Source: Roseisolibacter agri (GTDB lineage Bacteria; Gemmatimonadota; Gemmatimonadetes; Gemmatimonadales; Gemmatimonadaceae). Taken from it: 64,000 nt of DNA. Positions 56,623-64,000 of the stretch are shown here, in pieces. The notes under the pieces were generated by a model. The model had not been told where the DNA came from and made no database searches. It saw only the letters and a program-made list of their open reading frames with translations. The DNA is taken from assembly GCF_030159095.1 (NCBI RefSeq), contig NZ_BRXS01000002.1:862709-926708 (forward strand), read 5' to 3'. The position numbers and the translations under genes are program-made. Numbering within the stretch: the first letter of the stretch is position 1; every line of letters begins with the position of its first letter.

Positions 56623-58229
56623 GCCGCACCCCGGCGGGAGGCACGCTCCGGCAGTGGCTCGCGTGGCTGGCCGTGCTGGCCGCGCTCACCGTCGGCATGC
56701 TGTCCGTGCGCGACCGCCTCGACAAGGCGCACGTCGCGCTCGGCTTCCTGCTCGTGGTGCTCGGCGCCAGCGCGGCGGCAGGGCGAGCGCTCGGGCTGAC
56801 CGTCGCGGCGGCGGCGTTCGTCGCGTTCAACCTCTTCTTCCTGCCGCCGTACCACACGCCCGTCATCGCCGATCCGCTGGACTGGCTGGTGCTGCTGGCG
56901 TTCCTGGTGACGAGCATCGTCGCCGCGCAGCTGCTGTACCGCGCGAACGCCACCGCGGACGCCGCGCTGCGCCGCGCCGCGGAGGTGGACCGCCTCGCCA
57001 CGCTCGGCGCCGAGACGCTGAGCGCCCCCGATGCCGACGCGGCGCTGCGGGCGATCGTCGCCGTCATCCGCACGACGGTCGGCGTCGACGCGTGCGAGGT
57101 GTTCCGGCGCGGCCAGGTGGACGAGGGGCCGACCGGTGGCCTGGTGGGTTGGGTGGTGCGGCACGGCCGCAGCGCCGCCGAGCTGTCGGACGGCACGGTG
57201 CGCATGGCGCCGGGCGGCGGCGGCCCCGCCGCGACGACGGCGGGCGTCGACTACGTGGTGCACGGCCCCGAGTCGCTGCCCGGCTGGCGTGGCGCACGAC
57301 CTCCCGACACCGGCGACGTCCGCGCCCTGCTGCTGCCGCTCGTGGTGCGCGAGCAGACGGTGGGCGTGCTGCGCATCGCGTCGTCGGCCGGCGTGTCGCT
57401 CTCCGCCGAGGCGGCGCGCCTGCTCGTCGCGCTCGCGTACTACGCCGCGCTGGGCGTCGAGCGCGTGCGCCTCGTGGAGACGGCCGAGCGCGCGGAGGCG
57501 GAGCGGCGCGTGGAGTCGCTGCGCAGCGCGCTGCTGATGGCGGTGTCGCACGACCTGCGCACGCCGCTGACGACCATCAAGGGGATCGCGCACGAGGTGG
57601 CGACCGGCGCGAGCCCCGCGCGGGCCGCGATCATCGAGGCCGAGGCGGATCGGCTGAACGCGCTCGTGGGCGACCTGCTGGACCTGTCGCGCATCCAGGC
57701 GGGCGCCGTGTCGCCGAACGTCGCGGTGAACACGGCCGACGAGCTGGTGGGCGCGGCGCTGCAGCGGGCCGCGGGCGCGCTCGGCGAGCGCGCGGTCGTG
57801 GTGGACCTGCCGCCCGACGAGCTGCTGGCGGGACGCTTCGACTTCACGCAGGCGCTGCGCGTGCTCGTGAACCTGCTGGAGAACGCGGCCAAGTACGCGC
57901 CGGCCGACACGCCGGTGACGGTGCGCGCGCGGCGCGACGGCGCGTGGCTCGTGCTGGCAGTGCTCGACGAGGGGCCCGGCGTGCCGGAGTCGGAGCGCGA
58001 GCGCATCTTCGAGCCGTTCTACCGGCCGCCCGGCACGCCGCCCGACGTGCGCGGCACGGGGCTCGGCCTCTCGATCGCGCGCGGGCTGGCCGCGGCGCAG
58101 CAGGGCACCGTGCGCTACGAGCCGCGCACCGGCGGCGGCTCGGCGTTCGTGTTCGCGCTGCCGGCCACCGACGCCGTGCTGCCGGAGGACGACGACAGCG
58201 ACGACGGCGAGCCCGCATCGGCGGGCTGA
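56619..58229 (+). CDS. KdpD-like histidine kinase lacking the KdpD/USP N-terminus
   Basis: A 536-residue sensor kinase. About four N-terminal helices form a DUF4118 module (residues 10-110, FNLFFLPPYHTPVIADPLDW), as in the membrane part of KdpD. A GAF-like domain (about 125-285) precedes the kinase core: SHDLRTPLTTIKGIAHEVA, NLLENAAKYAP, DEGPGVP and GTGLGLSIARGLA. The large cytoplasmic KdpD and USP-like domains, which in E. coli sense K+ status, are absent. Its last 115 bp overlap the 3' end of the convergent nhaA gene. Paired with the KdpE-like regulator. Confidence 0.9.
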   Translation: MSRTPAGGTLRQWLAWLAVLAALTVGMLSVRDRLDKAHVALGFLLVVLGASAAAGRALGLTVAAAAFVAFNLFFLPPYHTPVIADPLDWLVLLAFLVTSIVAAQLLYRANATADAALRRAAEVDRLATLGAETLSAPDADAALRAIVAVIRTTVGVDACEVFRRGQVDEGPTGGLVGWVVRHGRSAAELSDGTVRMAPGGGGPAATTAGVDYVVHGPESLPGWRGARPPDTGDVRALLLPLVVREQTVGVLRIASSAGVSLSAEAARLLVALAYYAALGVERVRLVETAERAEAERRVESLRSALLMAVSHDLRTPLTTIKGIAHEVATGASPARAAIIEAEADRLNALVGDLLDLSRIQAGAVSPNVAVNTADELVGAALQRAAGALGERAVVVDLPPDELLAGRFDFTQALRVLVNLLENAAKYAPADTPVTVRARRDGAWLVLAVLDEGPGVPESERERIFEPFYRPPGTPPDVRGTGLGLSIARGLAAAQQGTVRYEPRTGGGSAFVFALPATDAVLPEDDDSDDGEPASAG

Positions 58230-59590
58230 CGCGCGGTCGCGGCGCGGAGGTAGAGCCAGCCCACCACGCCCGTGACGGTCGACGCCGCGAGCACGCCGAT
58301 CTTCGCCGCGTCGAGCAGCAGCTGCCCGTCGGCGGTGCCGGGCGGGAACGCCAGGCCGGCGACGAACAGCGCCATCGTGAAGCCGATGCCGCCGAGGATC
58401 CCGATGCCGGCGAGCGCGCGCCAGGTGGCGCCGCGCGGCAGCGCGCCGACGCCCAGGCGCACGGCCAGCCACGAGAAGAGGAAGATGCCGACCGGCTTGC
58501 CGACCAGCAGCCCGAGCGCGGCGCCCATCGTCACCGCGGTGGCCGCGCCCGCGCGCAGCGCGCCCAGATCCAGCGTCACGCCCGCGTTGGCGAGCGCGAA
58601 CAGCGGCATGATCCCGAACGAGACGATGCCGTGCAGCGCGTGCTCCAGCCGGATGAGCGGCGGCTGCACCTGCTCGCACAGCGTCTCCAGCTCCTCCACC
58701 GTGCGGTGATGCTCGCTGTTGGAGAGGACCGTGACGCCGGGGTCGCTCTCGGTCACGTGTGCGGCCGCGTCGAACTCCTCGAGCGCGCGGCGCGCGCCCG
58801 CCAGGAACTGCCACTCGTGGATGCGTGTGCGCACCGGGATGGTGAACGCGAGCAGCACGCCAGCGACGGTGGCGTGCACGCCGGAGACGAGGACCGCGGC
58901 CCACAGCGCGAGCCCGATCGCGCCGTAGGCCCACGGGCGGCGCACGCCGGCGCGGTTGGCGCCCGCGGCGAGCAGCAGCAGCACCGCCGACATGCCCAGC
59001 GCGCCGACGTTCACGCTGCCCGAGTAGAAGATCGCGATCACCAGCACCGCGCCGATGTCGTCCGCGATCGCGAGCGCCGCCAGGAACACCTTGAGCCCCA
59101 CCGGCACGCGGTCCCCGAGCAGCGCGAGCACGCCGAGCGCGAACGCGATGTCGGTGGCCATCGGGATGCCCCAGCCGGGCGCGCCCGGGCCGCCCGCGTT
59201 GAGCAGCGCGTAGATCGCCGCCGGCACGACCATCCCGCCGAGCGCCGCGACGAGCGGCAGCGCCGCGCCGCGCGCCGACGACAGCTCGCCGGCCAGCACC
59301 TCGCGCTTGATCTCGAGCCCCACCACGAAGAAGAACACGGCCATCAGGCCGTCGTTCACGAGGTAGTGGAGCGTCGCGCGCCACTCCGTCGCGCCGATGG
59401 TGAGCGCCAGCGGCGTCTCCCACAGGTGGTGGTAGGCGGCGGCCCACGGCGAGTTCGCCCACGCGATCGCCACCACCGCGGCCGCGAGCAGCACGACGCC
59501 GCTGGCCGACTGCAGCCGCGCGAACTGTCGGAAGGGCGCGAGCACGCGCTCGACGAGCGGCGGCGGGAGATCGGGTGCGAGAGCGGGCAC
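58115..59590 (-). CDS. nhaA: NhaA Na+/H+ antiporter
   Basis: A 491-residue antiporter exchanging Na+ for H+. Family hallmarks: VFFFVVGLEIKREVL, MATDIAFALGVLALLG, the two cation-binding aspartates in ALAIADDIGAVLVIAIFY, and GKPVGIFLFSW. The GTG at 59590 is the only start giving the normal N-terminus (PLVERVLAPFRQF). The last about 37 residues form a Ser/Pro-rich tail beyond the final helix, encoded opposite the end of the KdpD-like gene. Its position beside K+ genes suggests a cation homeostasis block. Confidence 0.93.
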   Translation of the reverse strand: MPALAPDLPPPLVERVLAPFRQFARLQSASGVVLLAAAVVAIAWANSPWAAAYHHLWETPLALTIGATEWRATLHYLVNDGLMAVFFFVVGLEIKREVLAGELSSARGAALPLVAALGGMVVPAAIYALLNAGGPGAPGWGIPMATDIAFALGVLALLGDRVPVGLKVFLAALAIADDIGAVLVIAIFYSGSVNVGALGMSAVLLLLAAGANRAGVRRPWAYGAIGLALWAAVLVSGVHATVAGVLLAFTIPVRTRIHEWQFLAGARRALEEFDAAAHVTESDPGVTVLSNSEHHRTVEELETLCEQVQPPLIRLEHALHGIVSFGIMPLFALANAGVTLDLGALRAGAATAVTMGAALGLLVGKPVGIFLFSWLAVRLGVGALPRGATWRALAGIGILGGIGFTMALFVAGLAFPPGTADGQLLLDAAKIGVLAASTVTGVVGWLYLRAATARQPADAGSPSSLSSSSGSTASVAGSANTNAEPPPVRGS

Positions 59591-59782
59591 GGCGGACGGG
59601 TCGTGAGACGGAGGGCGGCGCAGGGCCGACGGGATGGGTGGCCAGGGCGCGGACCGCGCACAAGGGGTGCGCCACGACACGCGGCGGCGGCGTCGTCCGG
59701 TGGCGGGACGGCCGCCCGCCGCGTACGATGCCGTCGCGGCCAGGGCGGCCGCGCATCGGACCCCGGGGGAGGCGTGACGGTC

Positions 59783-61360
59783 ATGGATCAGAAGGTCGTC
59801 GAGGCGGCGCGTGCCGCGTTCAGGGCGGGCGGCAACGGCATCGTGCTCGGCGCGTGCGTGCACGGCGGCGAGGCGCATCCCGAGCCGCTGATCACCGTGC
59901 CACTGGCGATGATGAACCGCCACGGCCTGATCGCGGGCGCCACCGGCACCGGCAAGACCAAGACGCTGCAGCTGATCGCCGAGCAGCTCTCGGCCGCGGG
60001 CGTGCCCGTGTTCCTGGCCGACGTGAAGGGCGACATGTCCGGCGTCGCCGCGCCCGGCGAGACGGGCCCGCGCGTCACGCAGCGCGCCAGCGAGACCGGG
60101 TACCAGTGGCACCCGACCGCGTTCCCGGTCGAGTTCCTGAGCCTCACCGGCGCCCACGGCGCGCAGCTGCGCGCCACGGTGTCGAGCTTCGGGCCGCTGC
60201 TGCTCGCCAAGGTCCTCGGCCTCAACGAGACGCAGACCAGCGTGCTCGCGCTGGTGTTCAAGTACTGCGACGACAAGGGGCTCCTGCTGCTCGACCTGAG
60301 CGACCTGCGCGCCGTGCTGCAGCACCTCGCGGGCGACGGCGCGTCGGAGCTCGCGGAGTACGGCGGGATGTCGAAGCAGACCGTCGGCGTGCTGCTGCGC
60401 GAGATGGTGGAGCTGGAGCAGCAGGGCGCGGGGAAGTTCTTCGGCGAGCCGGAGTTCGACCTCAACGACCTGCTGCAGGTCGAGCGCGACGGGCGCGGCC
60501 TCATCTCCGTGCTGGAGCTGAAGGACACGCAGGACAAGCCGGCGCTCTTCTCCACGTTCATGATGTGGATGCTGGCGCGCCTCTACAACAACCTCCCCGA
60601 GGCGGGCGACCTGGAGAAGCCGAAGCTCGTCTTCTTCTTCGACGAGGCGCACCTGCTGTTCGAGGGGGCGAGCAAGGACTTCGAGGAGCAGATCGAGCGC
60701 GTCGTGCGCCTCGTGCGCTCCAAGGGCGTGGGCGTCTTCTTCATCACGCAGAGCCCGAAGGACATCCCCGCCGACATCCTGGGCCAGCTGGGCAACCGCG
60801 TGCAGCACGCGCTGCGCGCCTTCACGCCCGACGACGAGAAGGCGCTGCGCGCCGCCGCACGCACCTTCCCCAAGACGACGTTCTACGACGTCGAGGAGAC
60901 GCTGACGACGCTCGGCATCGGCGAGGCGCTGGTGACGGTCCTGAGCCCCACCGGCGCGCCCACGCCGCCATTCGTGTCGCGCATGGTGCCGCCCGCGTCG
61001 CGCATGGGCCCCCTCACCGACGCGGAGCTGCAGCAGCGGCTCGCGAATTCGGCGCAGGTGAAGGAGTACGCGACGGCCGTCGATCGCGAGAGCGCGCGCG
61101 AGATGCTGACCGAGCGGGCGGCCGCGAAGGCCGCCGCGACCGCGGAGGCGGAGCGCGCGGAGATGGAGGACGCGGAGGTGGCGGCGCCGGCGCGCGTGCA
61201 GGAGCGTGCACCCGCGTCGCGCAGCCGCGCGGCGAAGGAGCCGCCCAGCACGTTCGAGCAGATCCTCAAGTCGCCGGTCACGCGCACCGTCGCCGGCGCG
61301 ATCACGCGTGGCCTGATGGGCGCGCTGCTCGGCGGCACCACGCGCCGGCGGCGCCGCTGA
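59783..61360 (+). CDS. HerA-like ATPase (DUF853/YjgR family)
   Basis: A 525-residue FtsK/HerA-superfamily ATPase of the YjgR/DUF853 group. Walker A is GATGTGKT (52-59), Walker B FFFDEAHLLFEG, and an arginine-finger-like region follows (RLVRSKGVGVFFITQSPKDIP). The C-terminal about 100 residues are a Glu/Ala coiled coil followed by a basic, Gly-rich tail (LGGTTRRRRR). The ATG at 59783 has a ggagg site 10 bases upstream; a GTG at 59774 is too close to it. Cellular role of the family is poorly defined. Confidence 0.88.
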   Translation: MDQKVVEAARAAFRAGGNGIVLGACVHGGEAHPEPLITVPLAMMNRHGLIAGATGTGKTKTLQLIAEQLSAAGVPVFLADVKGDMSGVAAPGETGPRVTQRASETGYQWHPTAFPVEFLSLTGAHGAQLRATVSSFGPLLLAKVLGLNETQTSVLALVFKYCDDKGLLLLDLSDLRAVLQHLAGDGASELAEYGGMSKQTVGVLLREMVELEQQGAGKFFGEPEFDLNDLLQVERDGRGLISVLELKDTQDKPALFSTFMMWMLARLYNNLPEAGDLEKPKLVFFFDEAHLLFEGASKDFEEQIERVVRLVRSKGVGVFFITQSPKDIPADILGQLGNRVQHALRAFTPDDEKALRAAARTFPKTTFYDVEETLTTLGIGEALVTVLSPTGAPTPPFVSRMVPPASRMGPLTDAELQQRLANSAQVKEYATAVDRESAREMLTERAAAKAAATAEAERAEMEDAEVAAPARVQERAPASRSRAAKEPPSTFEQILKSPVTRTVAGAITRGLMGALLGGTTRRRRR

Positions 61361-62259
61361 GCACACGGCGCGGCGGCCGGCGGCGCCTGGGGCGGCGCGT
61401 CCGCGAGACCGCGGCGCGCCACCCCACGTGGCTGGAGTGGCTCACGCGCGTGGGCTACGTCGCGCGCGGCGTCGTCTACCTGCTGGTGGGCGGCACGGGG
61501 CTGTTCGTCGCGGTGGGGCTCGCGGAGCGCGCGCGCGGGTCGTCCGACGCGATCCGGCTGCTCACGCAGCTCCCGATGGGGCGCGTGCTGATCGCCGCGC
61601 TGACCGTGGGACTCGTCGGCTACTCGACGCTCTCCTTCGTCGCCGCGGTGCGCGCGCCCGAGGGCACGACCGGCGCGCGCGGCGCGATCGTGCGCGCCGC
61701 CGACGCGATCGCGGGGCTCGTGTACGCGGGGCTCTCGGCGCTCGCGGTGCGCCTGCTCGCCGATCCCACCGCGGACACCGGCTCGGCCAGCGAGCAGTGG
61801 GCCGCGCGCCTGCTCGCGCTGTCCGGCGGCCGCACGCTGATGGCGGTCGCGGGGCTCGTCGTCGCGTGCGCGGGCGGCTACCTCGCCTACAAGTCGATCG
61901 CGCTCCCGGTGACCGCCCAGCTGGAGCGGCGGAAGGTCTCGCCTGCGGTCGTGCGCGCGGTGGTGTGGCTGGCGCGCATGGGATTGGCCGCGCGCGCGGT
62001 GCTGTTCACGCTCTGCGGGGCGCTCCTGATGCGCGCCGCGGCCACGGGCGAGCCGCGGCGCGTGGGCGGGCTGGGCGACGCCCTCGACACGCTGGCCGAC
62101 GCGCCGGCGGGGCCGGTGGTCGTGGGGCTGGTGGCGCTGGGCTGCGTCGCGTACGGCGTCTACCAGCTGGCCAAGGCGCGCTGGCGGCGCGTGCGGCTCG
62201 GCGCGCCCACCGAGGCGGCGGACCAGGTGGCGGTGACGGCGGGCGCGACGCACGGGTAG
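61357..62259 (+). CDS. DUF1206 membrane protein (start uncertain)
   Basis: A membrane protein of about 290-300 residues containing three DUF1206 repeats, each a pair of helices: WLTRVGYVARGVVYLLVGGTG, LMAVAGLVVACAGGYLAYKS and VVWLARMGLAARAVLFTLCG. Function of DUF1206 proteins is unknown. No ATG, GTG or TTG precedes the first repeat in frame. The coordinate given is a CTG overlapping the preceding stop (CTGA); the nearest GTG (61450) would cut into the first helix. Translational coupling to the ATPase gene is likely. Confidence 0.78.
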   Translation: MSTRRGGRRRLGRRVRETAARHPTWLEWLTRVGYVARGVVYLLVGGTGLFVAVGLAERARGSSDAIRLLTQLPMGRVLIAALTVGLVGYSTLSFVAAVRAPEGTTGARGAIVRAADAIAGLVYAGLSALAVRLLADPTADTGSASEQWAARLLALSGGRTLMAVAGLVVACAGGYLAYKSIALPVTAQLERRKVSPAVVRAVVWLARMGLAARAVLFTLCGALLMRAAATGEPRRVGGLGDALDTLADAPAGPVVVGLVALGCVAYGVYQLAKARWRRVRLGAPTEAADQVAVTAGATHG

Positions 62260-62309
62260 GGCAGGGGGTCCGCGCACGTCACCCGCCTCCCTCGTCGCAC
62301 GAGGTCCGC

Positions 62310-63251
62310 ATGCGCACACCCGTCGTCCTCGCCGCTGGAATCGCCGCTGGACTCGCGCTCACGTTCCTCGTGGGCACCGTCGCCACCTCGCGCGCGGCCC
62401 GGCCGTCCGACACCGACGTCGCCGAGTCGCGCGCGGCCGCGCGGGCCGTGGAGGTCGCGCGCATCCGCGCCCACTTCGACAGCGTGCTGACGGAGCTTCC
62501 GGCGCGCGACCTGTCGGCGCTCACGCCCGCGCAGCGCGGCCGGCGAGCGGCGGCGCTGGCGACGCTGCGCGCGTACCGCGACCGCGGCGAGTTCCCGCAC
62601 AACTACGACTTCCCGGGCCAGGCCGTCCCGTACTTCGTGGACCGCGGCACGGGCACGCTGTGCGCGGTCGCGCACCTGCTGGCCGCGAGCGGACGGCGCG
62701 ACATCGTGGACCGCGTCGCGCGCACCGACAACAACGTGTGGATCGCGGCGCTGGCCGGCGACACCGCGTTCACCGCGTGGCTCGACGCGAACGGGCTCAC
62801 GCTGGCCGAGGCGGCGCGCATCCAGGTGCCGTACGTCGAGGGGTGGGACGAGTCGCCGGCCGCGGTGGCGACGCGCCGCCCGGTGTACACGGCCGGCTCG
62901 GTGCTCGCCGTCGGCAGCGCGCTCGGGATGACGGTGTGGAACGCGCGCTCCAACGCCCGTGGCACGGGCCGCGTGCGCAGCGCGCTCGGCGCCGCCGCGG
63001 GTGCCGCCGCGCTCGGCATGGGCGCGGCGAGCCTCGGGATGCCCGACGTGCCGCCGGCGATGGGCGTCGCCAACGCGGCCGCCGGCGCGGCGAGCCTGTT
63101 CATCGCGACGCGCGGCATGGTGCGGCATCGCCACGACCTCGCGGACGCGCGGGCGCGCGAGGCGTCGCTGGCGCAGCGCACGGTCGTCACGCCGCTGCTG
63201 CCGGCGGGCCGCGACGCGGGCGCGGGCGTGTCGGTCGCGATCGCGTTCTGA
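62310..63251 (+). CDS. Hypothetical exported protein
   Basis: A 313-residue protein with an N-terminal membrane-anchor or signal helix (VVLAAGIAAGLALTFLVGTV). The central region (about 85-185) has FPHNYDFPGQAVPYFVDRGTGTLCAVAHLLAASGRRDIVDRVARTDNNVW, a pattern I recall in uncharacterised exported proteins; a conserved Cys lies in GTLCAVAHL. The C-terminal third contains Ala/Gly-rich helices, possibly two membrane spans. The ATG at 62310 has a gaggt site 6 bases upstream. Its stop is 6 bp from repeat A3. Confidence 0.72.
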   Translation: MRTPVVLAAGIAAGLALTFLVGTVATSRAARPSDTDVAESRAAARAVEVARIRAHFDSVLTELPARDLSALTPAQRGRRAAALATLRAYRDRGEFPHNYDFPGQAVPYFVDRGTGTLCAVAHLLAASGRRDIVDRVARTDNNVWIAALAGDTAFTAWLDANGLTLAEAARIQVPYVEGWDESPAAVATRRPVYTAGSVLAVGSALGMTVWNARSNARGTGRVRSALGAAAGAAALGMGAASLGMPDVPPAMGVANAAAGAASLFIATRGMVRHRHDLADARAREASLAQRTVVTPLLPAGRDAGAGVSVAIAF

Positions 63252-63257
63252 TCCGAG

Positions 63258-63425
63258 CGCCGGACCCGAACGGCGACAGCAGCAAGGATAAGATCGGACA
63301 AGATCCGATTCCGACGGATGGCTCCGCGTGACGCGACGTACCTCGCACCTGCACGGAGCCATCCGTCGTTATCAGACCTTCTCAGATTTCCATCCTTGCT
63401 GCCGTTGTCGTTCGGGTCCGGCGCG
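63258..63425. repeat. Palindromic repeat A3
   Basis: A 168-bp copy with the best-preserved outer arms: about 33 bp from gcgccggacccgaac to gcagcaaggat pair with the right end with few mismatches. The inner gacggatggctcc and ggagccatccgtcgttatcag arms are present. It starts 6 bp after a stop codon. Confidence 0.9.
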
Positions 63426-63438
63426 CGGGACCTGTTGG

Positions 63439-63576
63439 GCCATTGGGGAGGATGCGGATGCTCCGGATGCGGCGGATCATTCGGATCGCTCCTCGAAGCA
63501 CACGGAGCATCGCCGCCACACGGGAGGATCCGGAGCATCCGCGTCATCCGGAGGATCCGCATCCCTCCCAAAGGCA
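63439..63576. repeat. Palindromic repeat C3
   Basis: A 138-bp copy of family C following A3 after a short linker. Left gccattggggaggat, inner ggatgctccggat and ggatcgctcc; right ggagcatccgcg, catccggaggatccgcatccctcccaaaggc. It ends about 40 bp from the stop of the gene fragment at 63617. Confidence 0.86.
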
Positions 63577-63616
63577 ACGGGTCTCGCGCGCATGCGTGCG
63601 CACGGACCGCTGTGGT

Positions 63617-63880
63617 CTACGGGCGGCCGGTGCAGACCAACGGCGCGCGCATCACGAGGTCCGCCCCGAAGCGGGCCGCCGAGAAGCTCAGCGGACCCGC
63701 GAGCACGCCCGCTTCGATCAGCTGCATCATCGACTCCACGCTGCGTGGGGCCACGTAGGTCGCGGGATCGAAGTTCGGGCCCGGCACGACGAGCCACACG
63801 TCCCACGTGCCGTTGTAGCCCGGCACACCCGGCGCGACGCTGGCGATGTGGTCGTGGTCGAGCTCCGGATGGCCTAGGTC
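63617..63880 (-). pseudogene. C-terminal fragment of unknown gene cut by IS
   Basis: A reading frame ending at 63617 and running unbroken to the IS edge at about 63878. Visible: HPELDHDHIASVAPGVPG, YNGTWDVWLVVPGPNFDP and SFSAARFGADLVMRAPL. It has no start codon of its own with a ribosome site, and its upstream part would be beyond the IS. It reads like normal coding sequence of this genome. Function unknown. Confidence 0.6.
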
Positions 63881-64000
63881 GTGTCTGACAATCCAGCCAG
63901 CGGTTCATAGCTTCGAGGGACGCTGGCTGGAGGTGCGCATGGGGTTGGCCGCCGACACGAACTGACCGACGCGGCATGGGCAGTGCTCGCGCCGTTGTTG
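63878..64000 (+). mobile_element. Left end of IS5-like insertion sequence (partial)
   Basis: The sequence from gtcgtgtctgacaatccagc onward changes character and leads into transposase-like codons. gtcgtgtctgac resembles terminal inverted repeats of IS5-family elements, and the flanking cta/tag suggests a TA-type target. The element runs off the window, so the right end and target duplication cannot be seen. Confidence 0.65.
63923..64000 (+). CDS. IS5-family transposase, N-terminal part (partial)
   Basis: The frame reads GVGRRHELTDAAWAVLAPLL to the window edge. ELTDAAWAVLAPLL is the common opening of IS5/IS1031-group DDE transposases. No ATG, GTG or TTG lies in frame after the stop at 63908-63910; an out-of-frame ATG lies at 63939. 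Start is therefore unresolved (CTG at 63923 given). Confidence 0.6.
   Translation, partial: MAGGAHGVGRRHELTDAAWAVLAPLL

Noticed and set aside
63617..63826. Intact small gene starting with GTG at 63826
   Set aside because: The frame stays open and protein-like beyond this GTG up to the IS boundary, so it is better read as a truncated larger gene.

Overview
The window is very GC-rich bacterial DNA, densely coded on both strands. The protein set (Sec-exported clade II-type nitrous oxide reductase without nosR, M1 and M61 peptidases with exported N-termini, several PAS/GAF histidine kinases, TolC and beta-barrel outer-membrane proteins) fits a Gram-negative soil or wastewater bacterium, most plausibly Gemmatimonadota. 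That placement is inference from protein style, not a database match. No rRNA, tRNA or CRISPR array was seen.

Layout. 0.2-4.8 kb: tripartite efflux operon (TolC, MacA-like adaptor, MacB-like permease without its ATPase domain). 5.0-6.4 kb: a BON-domain protein with a long G/Y/Q/S low-complexity region. 6.5-8.3 kb: DAACS-type symporter and a NUDIX hydrolase. 8.3-16.4 kb (minus): a translationally coupled operon encoding CoA-ligase, acyl-CoA dehydrogenase, enoyl-CoA hydratase, SDR dehydrogenase, RidA-like protein, alpha/beta hydrolase and a fused FAD-monooxygenase/old-yellow-enzyme reductase, which together match the aerobic CoA-dependent 2-aminobenzoate (anthranilate) pathway. 16.6-24.6 kb: M1 peptidase, fatty-acid desaturase, YggX-like protein, NrtR-like regulator, stand-alone LigD-type polymerase domain, cold-shock protein, a zinc-ribbon miniprotein and a lipoprotein. 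24.8-32.1 kb (minus): M61 peptidase, outer-membrane barrel and two unknown proteins. 32.3-45.0 kb: a signalling block with one OmpR-type regulator, four sensor kinases, one diguanylate cyclase, and an MFS carrier. 45.2-52.6 kb: PEBP protein, then cupredoxin, nosY, nosF, nosD, a membrane-NosL fusion and nosZ, all on minus. 53.2-59.6 kb: cation homeostasis block (Kup, KdpE/KdpD-like pair, NhaA). 59.8-63.3 kb: HerA-like ATPase, DUF1206 membrane protein and an unknown exported protein. The right edge holds a gene fragment cut by what looks like an IS5-type insertion sequence.

The most unusual signal is not a gene. The window carries several families of long nested palindromes placed almost exactly against stop codons, often filling the gap between convergent genes. 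Families A, C and E share a core and a linker and occur singly or in pairs at four loci (24.6, 45.7, 52.9 and 63.3 kb). Family B occurs twice, at 26.7 and 50.5 kb, with its loop inverted. Another inverted repeat runs into the 3' end of the symporter gene. A 30-bp repeat lies inside two genes of the aminobenzoate operon and is translated. A second notable signal is a 20-bp AT-rich motif shared by the kup leader and the kdpE-like gene leader, suggesting that this KdpDE-like pair controls Kup rather than a KdpFABC pump.
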